Positions 1-8,345 of a stretch of 64,000 nucleotides of DNA are shown piece by piece. The position numbers and the translations under genes are program-made. The stretch is taken from the NCBI GenBank assembly GCA_017427065.1, contig JAFRTL010000016.1, positions 62,001 through 126,000 on the forward strand. Reading direction: 5' to 3'. The stretch is from Bacteroidaceae bacterium. Lineage in GTDB: Bacteria > Bacteroidota > Bacteroidia > Bacteroidales > Bacteroidaceae. Each line of letters starts with the position of its first letter. Within the stretch, counting starts at the first letter, position 1. The notes beneath the pieces are model-generated. The model saw only the letters and a program-made list of their open reading frames with translations. It was not told the DNA's origin and made no database searches.

Positions 1-1767
1 ACAGATAATTTCACCGCTTATCTGGGCGCCCATAAACTGACTGCTGGTATTAGCTATGAGCATCAGATGGCAAATAATGCATACATGCGTAATGGTACTG
101 GTTATTACCGTTATCGTTCACTCGATGATTTCTTGAATAGTGCTGCTCCTGAAGCTGTTGCTTTGACATACGGTTACGATGGTGAGAAGAATCCTGCTGC
201 TCAAGTACGTTTCAATCAGTATGGCCTCTATGCACAGGATGAATGGAGCCTTGGTAACAACTTGAAACTTACAGGTGGTATCCGTTTCGATAACATCAGC
301 TTCAACAACGATGATGTAATGACCAACAACGCTATCCTTGCTCTTGATTATGGTGGCAAGAAGGTAGATACCGGTGCTTGGCCTAAGACCAATATCCAGA
401 TTTCTCCTCGCTTCGGCTTCACTTGGGACGTGTTTGGTGACAAGCGATTGAAGATTCGTGGTGGTACGGGTCTGTTCGCAGGCCGTCTGCCTCTGGTGTT
501 CTTCACCAACATGCCTACCAACTCAAATATGGTGCAGTATGGCCCTTATAGCGTTAATACCAAATATAATAATGGTGTAGTAACTAGTCGTGATCCTAAG
601 TTGGATCAGTTCGCAGGTCGCATTGTGACAGATGTCAACGAGATGATCTCTATCTTGGGCACTCCGACTAGTATCAGTCCTGCCGAAGGTGCTGTAGGTA
701 ATGAGGTGAATGGTGTGGCTCATAACTTCAAGATGCCACAGGTTTGGAAGTCTTCTATCGGTATCGACTATCAGGTACCTGTTAGCTTCCCATTGACCGT
801 AACAGGTGAATTCAACTATACAGACAATATCAATGCTGTTCGTTTGATTAACTGGAATATCAATGAGAGTGCTCTCACAGAGCGTTTCCAGGGTGCAGAC
901 AATCGTATGATCTACCCAAGCAACTACACTTATAACAAGACTAACGCTTTCGTGCTGAGCAACACTCATAAGGGTTATGGCTGGACTGCCAACTTCACCG
1001 TGAATGCTACTCCTATCGAGAACCTTGACATCATGGCTGCTTATACACACACCGTGATGAAGGAAGTGACTGGTATGCCTGGTTCAAACGCTACTTCTGC
1101 ATGGCAGGGTCTCTACACTGTGGATGGTCCTAACTTTGCTAAATTGCAGAACTCACAGTATGTGACTCCAGACCGTCTGATCGCTTCTGTGACCTATACT
1201 TACAACAAGGATCACTTCTCACTGTTCTATACTGGCTATTCTTATAATGGTTATAGCTACTACTATAGCAATGATATGAATGGTGATGGAATCGGTTATG
1301 ACTTGATGTACATCCCTCGTAATGACAGTGAGATTAACTTCGCAAATGAAGCTGATCGTGCTGACTTCTGGGCATTCGTTGAGCAGGATAAGTATCTGAA
1401 GAATCACAAGGGTGAATATGCTGAGGCTTACAGCGCTCGTGCTCCTTGGGTACATCAGTTCGACTTCCGTTGGGCTCATGACTTCGATTTGAAGGTAGGC
1501 AACACTAACCATAAGTTGCAGATCTCTGCTGATGTAGAGAATATCGGCAACATGTTGCATTCTTCTTGGGGTGTTCCTAAGTTCTTCTCTGCAGAGACGA
1601 ACAATGGTCGCATCCTGAAGTATGAGGGTAGAGATGCTAATAATGTACCATCTTTCTCTCTCTATCGTGACAGCAATGGTAATGCTCCTAAGAAGACTTG
1701 GGATTACAACCGTGCTTATGACAATGCATGGCGCATCCAGCTTGGTGTGAAGTACTACTTCAACTAA
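1..1767 (+). CDS. TonB-dependent receptor, Oar/OmpA-like, C-terminal part
   Basis: This is the outer-membrane beta-barrel end of a TonB-dependent receptor that takes up a large substrate I cannot identify. The reading frame is open from base 1 with no start, so the signal peptide, carboxypeptidase-like domain and plug lie outside the window. What is visible is a long run of alternating aromatic and polar beta-strands rich in Tyr, Asn and Asp. It includes a YAQDEWSLGNNLKLTGGIR-type strand and ends in KYYFN, a typical C-terminal barrel signal with a final aromatic. The style matches the Oar-like receptors of Bacteroidetes rather than SusC. No SusD-like gene follows; a strong terminator comes directly after the stop. 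Confidence 0.85.
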   Translation, partial: TDNFTAYLGAHKLTAGISYEHQMANNAYMRNGTGYYRYRSLDDFLNSAAPEAVALTYGYDGEKNPAAQVRFNQYGLYAQDEWSLGNNLKLTGGIRFDNISFNNDDVMTNNAILALDYGGKKVDTGAWPKTNIQISPRFGFTWDVFGDKRLKIRGGTGLFAGRLPLVFFTNMPTNSNMVQYGPYSVNTKYNNGVVTSRDPKLDQFAGRIVTDVNEMISILGTPTSISPAEGAVGNEVNGVAHNFKMPQVWKSSIGIDYQVPVSFPLTVTGEFNYTDNINAVRLINWNINESALTERFQGADNRMIYPSNYTYNKTNAFVLSNTHKGYGWTANFTVNATPIENLDIMAAYTHTVMKEVTGMPGSNATSAWQGLYTVDGPNFAKLQNSQYVTPDRLIASVTYTYNKDHFSLFYTGYSYNGYSYYYSNDMNGDGIGYDLMYIPRNDSEINFANEADRADFWAFVEQDKYLKNHKGEYAEAYSARAPWVHQFDFRWAHDFDLKVGNTNHKLQISADVENIGNMLHSSWGVPKFFSAETNNGRILKYEGRDANNVPSFSLYRDSNGNAPKKTWDYNRAYDNAWRIQLGVKYYFN

Positions 1768-1797
1768 TCTGAACTTTAGCCTAAAGGCTGAATATAC

Positions 1798-1836
1798 AAA
1801 TCGGGTCGCTCTTAATGGAGCGACCCGATTTTTTTC
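1798..1836 (+). terminator. Rho-independent terminator after the TonB receptor
   Basis: A 14-bp stem (AAATCGGGTCGCTC paired with GAGCGACCCGATTT) with a six-base loop is followed by a run of T. It lies 30 bases after the receptor stop codon. Confidence 0.9.
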
Positions 1837-1904
1837 TTTGTCCACCACTGTGAAGAAAAATGTCCATAACTGTGGACATAAATGTTCTTCGTGTGAGCAC
1901 AATA

Positions 1905-2107
1905 TTTAACTAGTTAGGGAGTATAAGTTTATTAGTTTGTGTATGTAATATTTTACCTTCACCCTTCACCTTTTGAGCATATATCTCTGTATATAAGCAG
2001 GTTAAAAGGGTGAAGGTAAAACTCTTACTTTCACCTTGCCTTCACCTTACCTTCACCTCAGTTTCTTTATAAGAAACATGTATTAACTAAGAAAAGGTGA
2101 AGGTAAT
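1905..2107. repeat. Intergenic palindromic repeat cluster built on TTACCTTCACC
   Basis: This fills most of the 340-base gap between the receptor and the dehydrogenase. It begins with AACTAGTTAGG at about 1908-1918. A perfect 16-bp inverted repeat follows (1951-1966 with 2006-2021) around an AT-rich loop. Next come three direct copies of a TTCACCTT-like unit (2030-2058) and a further inverted copy at 2092-2106. Successive arms alternate orientation, so several different hairpins could form. The gap also holds a small hairpin at about 1860-1878 (TGTCCA/TGGACA). I see no gene here. CTAACTAG-type motifs recur near 17690 and 53731, so I treat this as a dispersed non-coding element of unknown function. 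Confidence 0.6.
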
Positions 2108-3064
2108 TTATTTATTTACTACATTCACAGGTTGTCCGTCAAGAAATGCTTTGATATTCTCAATCGTTATCTCCATCAGACGGATACGGGCTTCTTTGGT
2201 GGCCCAGGCAATATGTGGAGTGATGAAACAGTTGCGTGCTGTGAGCAGTGGATTATTGGCAACTGCTGGCTCTTCTGAGAGCACATCCACACCAGCTGCA
2301 TAGATAGTGCCATTATTCAAAGCATCAGCCAAATCCTGTTCATTTACCACAGGACCACGGCTTGTGTTAATGAGGATAGCTGTTGGCTTCATGGTTTTCA
2401 GTCGCTCAGCATTGACCAGATTCTTAGTTTTGGGAGTCAGTGGGCAATGAAGAGTGACGATGTCGCACTCGCGGAAAAGATCATCTAGATCCATCTTATG
2501 AATCTCTGGAGGCAACTGGAAATGTGACTTAGTGGTATAGGCAAAAACCTCCATCCCAAAGCCGATTGCGATGCGTGCCACAGCCTTTCCGATGTTTCCT
2601 AAACCTACAATACCTATTTTCTTGCGATGTAGCTCTACTAAAAGGGTATTTTGATAACTGAAATCAGGATTCTTGCTCCATACACCAGCACGAGCTTCAT
2701 CCGTATAGTGCTGCACACTGTTGGTGATATTCAGCAAATGGGCGAATACCATTTGAGCTACAGAATTAGTACTATAAGCAGGAATGTTAGTCACTACTAC
2801 ACCATGAGCTTTCGCTGCTTCGGTGTCGATAATATTATAACCAGTAGCCAATACACCAATGTACTTTAAGTTTGGTAGTTGGTCAAAATCTGATGCATTG
2901 AAAGGTACTTTATTTGTCAGGATGATTTCTGCATCCTTCACTCGTTCCAGTTTTTCTTCTGGAGCAGTACGATCGTAAATGGTACATTCTCCAAGTGATT
3001 TAATTTCTTCCCAAGAAAGGTCACCAGGATTACCTGCAAAACCGTCTAATACTACAATCTTCAT
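2108..3064 (-). CDS. D-2-hydroxyacid dehydrogenase (glycerate dehydrogenase-like)
   Basis: This is an NAD-dependent oxidoreductase interconverting a 2-keto acid and a D-2-hydroxy acid, probably hydroxypyruvate/glycerate, in the cytoplasm. The 318-residue length is normal for the family. The N-terminal substrate domain leads to the dinucleotide-binding motif GLGNIG at residues 154-159. The expected catalytic set is present: Arg236 in NTSRGP, Glu264/265 in LSEEP and His284 in ITPHIAW. The sequence resembles glycerate dehydrogenase (HprA) more than 3-phosphoglycerate dehydrogenase, because no C-terminal ACT domain is present. It lies 33 bases downstream of rarA on the same strand. Substrate assignment is inference. 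Confidence 0.85.
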   Translation of the reverse strand: MKIVVLDGFAGNPGDLSWEEIKSLGECTIYDRTAPEEKLERVKDAEIILTNKVPFNASDFDQLPNLKYIGVLATGYNIIDTEAAKAHGVVVTNIPAYSTNSVAQMVFAHLLNITNSVQHYTDEARAGVWSKNPDFSYQNTLLVELHRKKIGIVGLGNIGKAVARIAIGFGMEVFAYTTKSHFQLPPEIHKMDLDDLFRECDIVTLHCPLTPKTKNLVNAERLKTMKPTAILINTSRGPVVNEQDLADALNNGTIYAAGVDVLSEEPAVANNPLLTARNCFITPHIAWATKEARIRLMEITIENIKAFLDGQPVNVVNK

Positions 3065-3097
3065 TATTCTTCTATTTATTTATTTATGAGTTTATAT

Positions 3098-4372
3098 TCA
3101 ATATTTCTTATGCTCTCCCCATAGTAATTTCATGCGTTCTTTCAGTTTGGCTTCCTGTGCATTCTCTTGTGGCTCCCACATCAGATGGCCTAAAAGCTCG
3201 TCTGGAAGGTATTGTTGTTGCACGAAATGCCCAGGGAAGTCGTGCGCGTACTTATAGTCTTTGCCATATCCCAGTTCTTCCATCAAGCCAGTAGGAGCAT
3301 TGCGAAGATGCAAAGGTACAGGGAGGTTACCAGTCTTCTTCACGATGCCCAATGCTTTATCAATGCCTAAATAGGCAGAGTTGCTCTTGGGGCTAGTGGC
3401 TAGATAGACCGTAGTCTCAGCCAAAGGAATACGTCCTTCTGGCCAGCCTATTTTCATAATGACATCGAAACAGGTATTGGCAAGTAATAATGCATTAGGA
3501 TTGGCTAATCCAATATCTTCAGCAGCAGAGATAACCAAGCGACGAGCAATAAACGCAGGGTCTTCGCCTCCTTCTACCATGCGAGCTAGCCAATAAAGAG
3601 CTCCATCTGGATCACTTCCTCGAATGGACTTAATGAACGCAGAAATGATGTCATAGTGCATCTCTCCGTCTTTGTCATAAGCAAGCGGATTTTGCTGTAA
3701 TCTGTTTGTAACGATATCATCGGTAATCTGTACCACTTCTCCTTTCTTCACTGCCTGAACGATCAGTTCTACGATATTAAGCAGTTTGCGTGCATCTCCG
3801 CCACTAAAACGAAGGAGGGCAGAGGTTTCCTTAACTTCAATCTGATACTTCTTAAGCTCAACATCTTGCGTGATGGCTCTATGCAGCAATTCCAGTAGGT
3901 CGTCTTTACTTAGAGATTGCAACACATAGACCTGACATCTGGAAAGTAAGGGACGAATAACTTCAAAAGAAGGATTTTCTGTAGTGGCACCTATGAGTGT
4001 GATAACTCCTTGTTCTACAGCACCCAACAGCGAATCTTGCTGTGACTTGCTGAAACGGTGTATTTCATCTATGAAAAGAATGGGATTCTGGAGAGAGAAT
4101 AAACGGTTGTTTTTAGCCCGTTCTATCACCTCACGCACCTCTTTTACGCCACTAGTCACGGCGCTAAGTGTGTAAAAAGGGGTTTCTAACTTATGCGCTA
4201 TAATCTTTGCTAAAGTCGTTTTCCCTACTCCTGGAGGTCCCCATAGTATGAAGGAGGATATATGTCCGGAGTCTATCATCTGGCGTAACACAGCTCCTGG
4301 ACCTACCAGATGTTTCTGTCCGATATAGTCATCAAGAGTTTTAGGCCGTAGCCTTTCTGCCAGAGGTTGCAT
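3098..4372 (-). CDS. rarA: Replication-associated recombination protein A (AAA+ ATPase)
   Basis: RarA (MgsA) is a clamp-loader-like AAA+ ATPase that acts at stalled replication forks. The 424-residue protein shows Walker A GPPGVGKTT at residues 45-53 and Walker B LFIDEIHR near 99-106. A sensor 1 segment (GATTENPSFE) follows, with Arg-finger and sensor 2 sequence in LLSRCQVY. The C-terminal tetramerisation domain contains the family signature GSDPDGALYWLARM. It starts 15 bases after the DUF5686 gene ends, so the two are probably cotranscribed. Length and domain order are complete. Confidence 0.95.
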   Translation of the reverse strand: MQPLAERLRPKTLDDYIGQKHLVGPGAVLRQMIDSGHISSFILWGPPGVGKTTLAKIIAHKLETPFYTLSAVTSGVKEVREVIERAKNNRLFSLQNPILFIDEIHRFSKSQQDSLLGAVEQGVITLIGATTENPSFEVIRPLLSRCQVYVLQSLSKDDLLELLHRAITQDVELKKYQIEVKETSALLRFSGGDARKLLNIVELIVQAVKKGEVVQITDDIVTNRLQQNPLAYDKDGEMHYDIISAFIKSIRGSDPDGALYWLARMVEGGEDPAFIARRLVISAAEDIGLANPNALLLANTCFDVIMKIGWPEGRIPLAETTVYLATSPKSNSAYLGIDKALGIVKKTGNLPVPLHLRNAPTGLMEELGYGKDYKYAHDFPGHFVQQQYLPDELLGHLMWEPQENAQEAKLKERMKLLWGEHKKY

Positions 4373-4387
4373 AATACTTTCTAAAAA

Positions 4388-6967
4388 TTAGAATACCATC
4401 ATTACCATAAAACGGATACCGTCTTTCTTCACTCCTGGAATATCGGTATAGGTAAGGCGACGGACATATTCCACATGTAGGAGTTTAAAGATATTATAGA
4501 TACCCACACTTGCCTCGATATATGGTGTTTCTCCCATGATGTAGCTCGTAGTCACTCCATCACGCATAGGAAAGAGGAAGAGGTCGCTTCCACCTTTATA
4601 AGGGTTGTTCTTATCTGTCAACTTACCATAAAGGACATTGACTTTGAACATTTCACGCCATTTCAGTTTCTTCAACAATGGAATACGGTTGAATAGCTTA
4701 CCGTTAAGGTCATAGACCAAATGCAAAGAAGCATAGCGGTCGTTCAAGAACTCCATATTATTAATCAAGGAGAAGGTCTGCGTATTGTATTGGTTGATAT
4801 ACGACAAGTTGGCTTGAGGCAAGTTAAGCAGTGGGAACGGAACCTTGTTCCACTGGGCACCTCCACGTAAGGTAATATCTAACTTTCCCCAAGAGCCAAA
4901 CCACCAGCGTTTGCGAATGCTTGCTTCTGTGAGGTTGAAATCGTAGTCACCACCAAGCACTCCCTTAAAACCACTGGTATGGGAGATAGAGAATACGGGG
5001 GCATCAAGAGAAACGGGAACACGTCGCTGCTTGGTATTGACGTATGTCTCTCCTGGTGCATAACGCAGCGTAACACCAACCTCTGCGGTGGTCATGTCTT
5101 TCACCAGAGTATTCTGTTCACTCCATTCTCCAGGGGTAGGACCGTCATTCAGATAATATGCCAGCGCACCCGTAGGTTCATCATTGCGATGACGAGCCAT
5201 CGCTTTAACAGAGAAACCAGAATGGGTCTCCAATTCATAATTAAGAGAGGCTTCGCGGATATAGGACATTTGGTCAACCTTTGTCCATTTCATACCTACG
5301 AATACATTATCTTTATCCGTATCAAGGAATTTATCCATGGGTGACATCACATCGTATTGATACTTAAAGGCTAAGTAATGTTTAGGGAATTCCCACAACA
5401 CATACTCTCGTTTATTGAACGAATAAGCTGCCTGTCCCTGATAGAACCATCGCTTGTCCTTAAAGCCATACGCCCCATAGCCGCTGAAGTTCCAATGAGG
5501 ATCAAAGTTTCCTGTAGTAAGACCACTGAGACGCAGACGCATGCCATTGACGTAATTGCTGGTGATAATGGTATTAATAGGACCTAAGTCAAATTTACTC
5601 GGATGATTTCGCCCACCTGTTTCTACAAAATTCTCAATCAAAGCTTTAGCACCGAAAATCACATACTTGAAACCTGGGAGTTGCTCCAAGCGGTTCATGA
5701 AAATATCCATGCTACTCTCCGTCTTGGTAAGTGGCACTTGGCGCACCTCTGCCCAGTATTCATCCGACTTGTTCATCATGTTGGCTTCTTTGATGATCTC
5801 TCCACTTCCCAATCGGAAAAGACGAGGTTCTATCGGCTCAAAGCTATATTTATTGTATTTGGTAGTACGTTCTACCTCGAATTCTCCTACGCCAGACATC
5901 AGAGCCAGTTCCACCGTCATGTCATCATCTGTCAGTATCCAAGAGCTATCCGGCAACTGCTCATAGTTCTGCACAATGTCCAGATGCTCCACAAAGTTCA
6001 CACCCGTCTTCTTTGGCAGGTTCATTGTGGCTCGTTTCACGGCATAGGTAGAATCCTTGGCCACATAAAGATGCCCGGTAAATCCAAAGTCTTGAGGATT
6101 CTGAGGCACGAAGGAAAGATGAATACACTCGGTGCCATCCACGTGGATGGTATCTTCCAGATAATACTGATAGAATGTGATGGCTCCACGGCCGATAGGG
6201 CTGACAAACTGGCGTTGCAGCAGTCGGATGTCGTCATCGTAAATGTTGATGTCTGAGAAAACATCTGTCAGGATGGTACCCATCATGTCGCCTGTACTGA
6301 AGAACTCATCCACTCCTGAGGAATTCATACCCTCAATAATGGTCTTCTTGCTTTTGGGCGACTTTCGATAGATGGTGCGCGAGCCAGTCTCTTTCACAGA
6401 GATAGGCAATATCTGCTTGCCAGTCTTTGGAGATTCTTCTACCTGATCCTTAAAGAAAGCAAAGCGCTTGTAGATGCCTTTTTCCAACTTTTCATTGGTC
6501 ACATCGTTGATAGACATCTTTATTTTCTCGTATTTCTGATAGGAGTAGAAGTCGTTTTCCTCCAACTTGTTACCCTTCTTATGAGCTATGACTTTGCGCA
6601 TGAAGTCCACAGCGGGGTTATTTCTTCTAGAATAACGTGCGCGCTGTGTCACTACTACTTCTGCCAGTTCTGTCGATTCAGGCTCTAGTTCCACGTTGAG
6701 GGTTCGTTGCCCGTTTATTTCCACGCGCTTGGTCTTGTAGCCGATAGAGGAGAATGTCAGTACGTTCCAGCCTCTTCGAACTTCTACGCTGAATTCTCCG
6801 TTGTTATTAGTGATGGCCCCTACGCCTTTGCCTTCGTATTGAACAGTGACATAAAGCAAGGGTTCATGAGTAGATGCATCGCTCACCACTCCTCTGATTT
6901 GAGCCTGAAGGCCCAGGGCGGTGAACAACATGATAATTAGGTATATAAATCTATATTTTAGTTTCAT
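4388..6967 (-). CDS. DUF5686 outer-membrane protein with carboxypeptidase-like N-terminal domain
   Basis: This is a large (859-residue) Bacteroidetes envelope protein with a Sec signal peptide at residues 1-22 ending LGLQAQ. Residues about 24-105 form a carboxypeptidase-regulatory-like beta-sandwich (IRGVVSDASTHEPLLYVTVQ), the same module found at the front of TonB receptors. The remainder is rich in alternating beta-strands and ends KKDGIRFMVMMVF, consistent with an outer-membrane barrel. There is no TonB plug signature, so it is not a canonical receptor. Its role is unknown; family members are thought to act in the outer membrane. A TATCTTTG promoter element lies about 40 bases upstream. 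Confidence 0.8.
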   Translation of the reverse strand: MKLKYRFIYLIIMLFTALGLQAQIRGVVSDASTHEPLLYVTVQYEGKGVGAITNNNGEFSVEVRRGWNVLTFSSIGYKTKRVEINGQRTLNVELEPESTELAEVVVTQRARYSRRNNPAVDFMRKVIAHKKGNKLEENDFYSYQKYEKIKMSINDVTNEKLEKGIYKRFAFFKDQVEESPKTGKQILPISVKETGSRTIYRKSPKSKKTIIEGMNSSGVDEFFSTGDMMGTILTDVFSDINIYDDDIRLLQRQFVSPIGRGAITFYQYYLEDTIHVDGTECIHLSFVPQNPQDFGFTGHLYVAKDSTYAVKRATMNLPKKTGVNFVEHLDIVQNYEQLPDSSWILTDDDMTVELALMSGVGEFEVERTTKYNKYSFEPIEPRLFRLGSGEIIKEANMMNKSDEYWAEVRQVPLTKTESSMDIFMNRLEQLPGFKYVIFGAKALIENFVETGGRNHPSKFDLGPINTIITSNYVNGMRLRLSGLTTGNFDPHWNFSGYGAYGFKDKRWFYQGQAAYSFNKREYVLWEFPKHYLAFKYQYDVMSPMDKFLDTDKDNVFVGMKWTKVDQMSYIREASLNYELETHSGFSVKAMARHRNDEPTGALAYYLNDGPTPGEWSEQNTLVKDMTTAEVGVTLRYAPGETYVNTKQRRVPVSLDAPVFSISHTSGFKGVLGGDYDFNLTEASIRKRWWFGSWGKLDITLRGGAQWNKVPFPLLNLPQANLSYINQYNTQTFSLINNMEFLNDRYASLHLVYDLNGKLFNRIPLLKKLKWREMFKVNVLYGKLTDKNNPYKGGSDLFLFPMRDGVTTSYIMGETPYIEASVGIYNIFKLLHVEYVRRLTYTDIPGVKKDGIRFMVMMVF

Positions 6968-7005
6968 TTCTACTAGCTAAGTAGGCATCCCTTGCCAATA
7001 AAGTG

Positions 7006-7013
7006 CAAAGATA
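7006..7013 (-). promoter_or_regulatory. Bacteroidetes -7 promoter element for the DUF5686 gene
   Basis: On the minus strand the sequence reads TATCTTTG, a full match to TAnnTTTG, 39 bases before the DUF5686 start. I could not find a convincing TTTG at the -33 position. Confidence 0.5.
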
Positions 7014-7035
7014 GTAATAATAAGGAGGTTTTTGC

Positions 7036-8130
7036 TTATACTTTCTCAACATTTAACATTGTTTGTACAATTCGCTCTGCCGTTCGGCCGTCCCAACGGT
7101 CGGGCAGAGTCGTGTGTTTCCACTCCCCATGCATCAGTTTATCCAATGCAGCAGAGAGGGCAAAGGTGTTGTCGCCCACCAGCTCATTGGTACCTATGCG
7201 CCAGGTTTCAGGATGCTCTGCATAAGAATTGAGGGTAATGCAAGGTACATCGAGGAATGTAGCTTCTTCGGCAATATTCCCAGAGTCGGTAATGATACCT
7301 TTGGCCTGATTGATGAGGAATCCGAAGTTCAAGTAACTCTGTGTAGGAAGCAGATGGAGGTTGGGCGCTTGAATGCCTAAGTCTTTTACGGCATCTTCCA
7401 CATATCCGTGAAGTGGTGCAATAATGGGCAGTCCTTCCGATTTCTCAATGATGGCTTGGAGTAGAGAAGTCACCACATGTCTGCGAGCCAACAAGTCGCG
7501 ACGGTTTAAGGTCAATAGGAGATAATTGCCCTTCCTAAGTCCCATGCTGTTGAACCAGATAGGTTGTGTGAACCGATGACGGTTATATCGGATGGTATCA
7601 ATAAGGATGTTGCCAACATAATGGATATATTCGGGAATCATGCCTTCCTGGTTAAGGTTGCGGTTAGCTACCATGCCCGCAGTAAACAGATAGTCGGAAA
7701 TGGCATCCACGATGGTGCGGTTTACCTCACGGGGCATATTCATATCGAAAGAACGCGTGCCTGCAATCACATGAGCCACTTTCAATCCTCTTTTTTTGGC
7801 TACAATGGCACAACTCATCGTGGCTGTCATATCGTCCACCACCAATACTACTTGAGAGGTATGTGCATCGAGTTCCTTTTCAAAGGCCAACATAATCTGG
7901 GCTGCCACTTCAGAATGACCTTGGGCAGAAACCCCCAGATAGCTATCAGGCTCACGCATGTTCAAGTCGGAGAATAACGAGGCGTCTAGGGCAGGATCAT
8001 CTTTCCTGCCAGTATAGACCAGACGATAAGTAATGTCCTTCCCACTTTCCCTCGCTGCATCAATGGCTCTGCAGATAGGGGCAATCTTCATGAAATTGGG
8101 GCGGGCGCCCGAGATGATGGTTACTCTCAT
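7036..8130 (-). CDS. Divergent UDP-N-acetylglucosamine 2-epimerase (WecB-like)
   Basis: This is a GT-B-fold protein of the non-hydrolysing UDP-GlcNAc 2-epimerase family, which would make UDP-ManNAc for surface polysaccharides. Family features are the N-terminal SGARPNFMKIAP segment, the PREVNRTIVD segment near 133-142, and a C-terminal TDSGNIAEEATFLDVP nucleotide-binding segment. Several residues held essential in E. coli WecB are changed. The HVEAG motif reads HVIAG (Ile122), the THRRE motif reads TLNRRD (Asn209), and TGQH reads TGRK. Asp100 and Glu135 are kept. It may therefore catalyse a related but different reaction, so I leave the gene symbol blank. It is monocistronic as far as visible. 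Confidence 0.8.
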   Translation of the reverse strand: MRVTIISGARPNFMKIAPICRAIDAARESGKDITYRLVYTGRKDDPALDASLFSDLNMREPDSYLGVSAQGHSEVAAQIMLAFEKELDAHTSQVVLVVDDMTATMSCAIVAKKRGLKVAHVIAGTRSFDMNMPREVNRTIVDAISDYLFTAGMVANRNLNQEGMIPEYIHYVGNILIDTIRYNRHRFTQPIWFNSMGLRKGNYLLLTLNRRDLLARRHVVTSLLQAIIEKSEGLPIIAPLHGYVEDAVKDLGIQAPNLHLLPTQSYLNFGFLINQAKGIITDSGNIAEEATFLDVPCITLNSYAEHPETWRIGTNELVGDNTFALSAALDKLMHGEWKHTTLPDRWDGRTAERIVQTMLNVEKV

Positions 8131-8159
8131 TTCAATCCTTTATTTTAGTTGTTATGACA

Positions 8160-8167
8160 CAAAGGTA
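8160..8167 (-). promoter_or_regulatory. -7 promoter element for the epimerase gene
   Basis: The minus strand reads TACCTTTG (TAnnTTTG), 30 bases before the epimerase start codon. The -33 box is not clear. Confidence 0.45.
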
Positions 8168-8273
8168 CGAATATTTCATGTAAAAAAATACACCTTTATT
8201 CCTTTTTACTGCATCGAGGAAAACATTTTTAATAAAAGTTGTAAAAGACTGCCTGAAATCGGAAAAAATTGAT

Positions 8274-8281
8274 TATATTTG
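8274..8281 (+). promoter_or_regulatory. -7 promoter element for the decarboxylase alpha-subunit gene
   Basis: TATATTTG matches TAnnTTTG, 65 bases before the start at 8346. It forms a divergent promoter region with the epimerase gene. No good -33 box was found. Confidence 0.45.
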
Positions 8282-8345
8282 CAAATGCTTTTTTAAAATG
8301 GGTAAGAAGGTTTTGAAATCAAGGTAATAATTAAGATAGTAAAAA

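Noticed and set aside
1219-1902. 227-residue open frame on the minus strand
   Set aside because: It lies antisense to the TonB receptor, lacks family features and runs through the receptor terminator.
5603-6256. 217-residue plus-strand open frame
   Set aside because: It is antisense to the DUF5686 gene, rich in His and Ile as expected for shadow frames, with no promoter or ribosome site.
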